DNA from: Clostridium sp. CAG:1193
GTDB lineage: Bacteria > Bacillota_I > Bacilli_A > RF39 > UBA660
Direction of reading: 5' to 3'
Assembly: GCA_000436255.1 (NCBI GenBank)
Contig: HF990816.1
Span: 1 to 6,146 of the forward strand
Length of the DNA: 6,146 nt
The translations under genes and the position numbers were made by a program. The notes under the pieces were generated by a model that was given only the letters and a program-made list of their open reading frames with translations, was not told the origin of the DNA and did no database searches. This document shows, piece by piece, positions 5,272-6,146 of this stretch (position 1 is its first letter; every line of letters starts with the position of its first letter).

Positions 5272-5577
5272 TTATTGCCAATTTGGCATATTACAAGGAC
5301 ATTCATCCATATTAGTTACAACATCTTCTTCACAACATGAATATTGTGGTACGTATACATGTTTATAAATATGATTATTTATAACTTTAGTATTGATTGG
5401 GCAAATATGTTGTACTTCATGTATTATATCCTTTTGAATACATTTTTCAACTGGTTTTTCCATAACTGGATCCATATTACAGTATTCAGTACATGGATTA
5501 TTCATGCATCCTGTGTTCATACATGGATTACTCATGCATCTATTTGCTTCACAGCAACATTTTTTGTTCATAAACAT
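5272..5577 (-). CDS. cotD: CotD-family spore coat protein, cysteine-rich
   Basis: This 101-residue protein has 14 cysteines. Its core DIIHEVQHICPINTKVINNH (50-69), continuing IYKHVYVPQYSCCEE, matches the CotD family pattern of a V.HIHP.HTT.VNH...H.HY.P segment known from the inner spore coat of Bacillus. Some histidines of the Bacillus protein are replaced. The N-terminus has CCC (7-9), then cysteines every five residues (14, 19, 24, 29) in CMSNPCMNTGCMNNPC. The C-terminus adds CC (81-82) and CPC (93-95). These features suit disulfide crosslinking in the coat. ATG 5577 is preferred because AAGGAGG (5592-5586) is 8 bases upstream; a second ATG two codons in is the alternative. A sigma-K-like promoter precedes it, in keeping with cotD regulation in Bacillus subtilis, and a terminator follows at 5176-5200. 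Confidence 0.85.
   Translation of the reverse strand: MFMNKKCCCEANRCMSNPCMNTGCMNNPCTEYCNMDPVMEKPVEKCIQKDIIHEVQHICPINTKVINNHIYKHVYVPQYSCCEEDVVTNMDECPCNMPNWQ
5490..5540 (-). repeat. Two-copy 30-bp tandem repeat inside the CotD-family gene
   Basis: Bases 5490-5510 and 5520-5540 match at 20 of 21 positions with a 30-bp (10-codon) period. They encode the CMSNPCMNTG / CMNNPCTEYC part of the N-terminal cysteine repeat. This suggests recent duplication of a ten-residue unit. Confidence 0.8.
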
Positions 5578-5600
5578 TTAAATTTCCTCCTTACCTATAC

Positions 5601-5628
5601 TATAATATGAAAAATTAACTATTATGGT
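5601..5628 (-). promoter_or_regulatory. Sigma-K-like promoter of the CotD-family gene
   Basis: On the minus strand CATATTATA (5609-5601) fits the sigma-K -10 pattern CATAnnaTA. AACC (5629-5626), matching the mACm -35 pattern, places AC 17 bases upstream. The -10 is the same nine-base word as at the left-edge gene. GTATAGGT (5600-5593), directly downstream, fits the core of the Bacillus GerE box RWWTRGGY and would overlap the start site. Whether this organism has GerE is unknown. Confidence 0.6.
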
Positions 5629-5649
5629 TAGGTATATTACCCAATAAAT

Positions 5650-5677
5650 AAAAAACGTCAGTTAATTTGACGCTTTT
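5650..5677 (-). terminator. Terminator of the leucine-rich repeat gene
   Basis: On the minus strand AAAAGCGTCA (5677-5668) pairs with TGACGTTTTT (5660-5651) across a 7-base loop, with one G-T pair, and continues into T-rich sequence. It lies about 40 bases after the stop at 5716 and before the CotD promoter, separating the two minus-strand units. Confidence 0.7.
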
Positions 5678-5715
5678 ATTATTTGATCTTTATTTTCATT
5701 GTGTTACATATTTTA

Positions 5716-6146
5716 TTACGCTATAGGCATTGAGTATCTTATTACATTGCCATTAATTGAACAAGAACCAACAATATTATCCCATACATCTCTACTATTT
5801 TCAATGCTTGAATTATTAATTATAGTTATATCATAATTTTCAGCAAATGCATTATCACCTATACTTGTTACACTACTTGGTATTGTTACTTCTGTTAATT
5901 TATTACCTGTAAATGCAGATACTCCTATGCTTTTAACAGTACTTGGTATTACTACTGAAGTTATTCCTAAACCTGTAGCAGCAGTCATTAATTTATGAAT
6001 TGATGCTTTATTGTCATTATATAAATATGACGCTGATACTTTTTTAGTATTACTAATATTAGTTGGTGTTACTCCTCTGTCTGTAAATGCATAATTATTA
6101 CCTGTAAATGCAGATACTCCTATGCTTTTAACAGTACTTGGTATTA
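5716..6146 (-). CDS. BspA-type leucine-rich repeat protein, C-terminal part, N-terminus beyond right edge
   Basis: The frame is open from the right edge (first complete codon at 6144) to TAA 5718-5716, giving 142 residues. An ATG at 5988 is internal: LRR sequence in the same frame continues upstream without a stop, so this is not a 90-residue gene. The repeats are of the LRR_5/BspA type: VVIPSTVKSIGVSAFTGNK followed by LTEVTIPSSVTSIGDNAFAE, with a third unit starting at the edge. Between the edge unit and the last two is a stretch of about 45 residues that breaks the pattern. After the repeats comes DVWDNIVGSCSINGNVIRY and a short end, SMPIA. BspA-like proteins are mostly secreted or surface-attached and often bind host or neighbouring-cell molecules; no anchor or signal is visible in this part. 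Length and role cannot be judged from the fragment. Confidence 0.85.
   Translation of the reverse strand, partial: IPSTVKSIGVSAFTGNNYAFTDRGVTPTNISNTKKVSASYLYNDNKASIHKLMTAATGLGITSVVIPSTVKSIGVSAFTGNKLTEVTIPSSVTSIGDNAFAENYDITIINNSSIENSRDVWDNIVGSCSINGNVIRYSMPIA
5900..5951 (-). repeat. Perfect 52-bp direct repeat, copy 1, in the LRR gene
   Basis: Bases 5900-5951 are identical to 6095-6146, a distance of 195 bp (65 codons, in frame). They encode the IPSTVKSIGVSAFTGN unit. The match stops at 5899/6094 on one side, while the other copy is cut by the window edge. Confidence 0.9.
6095..6146 (-). repeat. Perfect 52-bp direct repeat, copy 2, at the window edge
   Basis: This is identical to 5900-5951 over all 52 bases and may continue beyond the window. 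Next to it, the 11-base word CTGTAAATGCA occurs twice (6080-6090 and 6102-6112), suggesting a further short slip duplication within the unit. Confidence 0.9.

Noticed and set aside
5344..5610. A plus-strand open frame opposite the CotD-family gene
   Set aside because: It is a shadow of the cysteine-rich coding strand, has no RBS, and its sequence is the low-complexity antisense of a recognisable gene.
5716..5988. A 90-residue gene starting at ATG 5988
   Set aside because: The frame stays open upstream to the window edge with more LRR sequence, and no RBS precedes this ATG, so it is an internal methionine of a larger gene.

Overview
The window comes from a very AT-rich genome, roughly a quarter G+C by eye. 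Genes are tightly packed, Shine-Dalgarno boxes match AAGGAGGTGATA, TGG is the Trp codon and the standard bacterial code fits. Two cysteine-rich spore-coat family proteins (CotY/CotZ type and CotD type) and several sites resembling mother-cell sigma-E and sigma-K promoters point to an endospore-forming Bacillota, probably an uncultured gut lineage of Bacilli or Clostridia. I cannot name the species. There are nine protein-coding genes, two of them cut by the window edges. I see no RNA gene, insertion sequence, CRISPR array or replication origin, and no gene-free stretch above 300 bases.

Left part (1-1930). A tyrosine-rich unknown protein runs off the left edge on the minus strand and starts almost directly at a sigma-K-like promoter. 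Divergent from it is a 38-residue glycine-rich single-pass membrane protein with its own promoter and terminator. Next, on the minus strand, is a membrane-anchored PTS EIIB-type domain whose phosphorylated cysteine is replaced by serine. Divergent from that is a CotY/CotZ-family coat protein. Its terminator lies inside the 3' end of a convergent 103-residue unknown gene, and that unknown gene has a consensus-like sigma-E promoter.

Middle (1932-5200). A SEDS-family membrane glycosyltransferase (RodA/FtsW/SpoVE type, closest to RodA) converges on a CBS/DRTGG-regulated family II manganese pyrophosphatase (ppaC). Both stop codons sit in one small hairpin. Upstream of ppaC, on the same strand, is an ASCH-domain protein; each of the two has its own sigma-A-like promoter.

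Right part (5201-6146). A CotD-family coat protein has a sigma-K-like promoter. Beyond it is the C-terminal part of a BspA-type leucine-rich repeat protein that runs off the right edge and carries a perfect DNA repeat of at least 52 bp.

How the genes fit together. Four genes (left-edge unknown, CotY/Z, the 103-residue unknown, CotD) plausibly belong to the mother-cell programme that builds the spore coat. The others look vegetative and are interleaved as single-gene transcripts with short leaders (about 6-25 bases). I found no convincing new multi-gene system. The best leads are the two unknown genes with sporulation-type promoters, the cysteine-less EIIB protein, and the repeat structure at the right edge.
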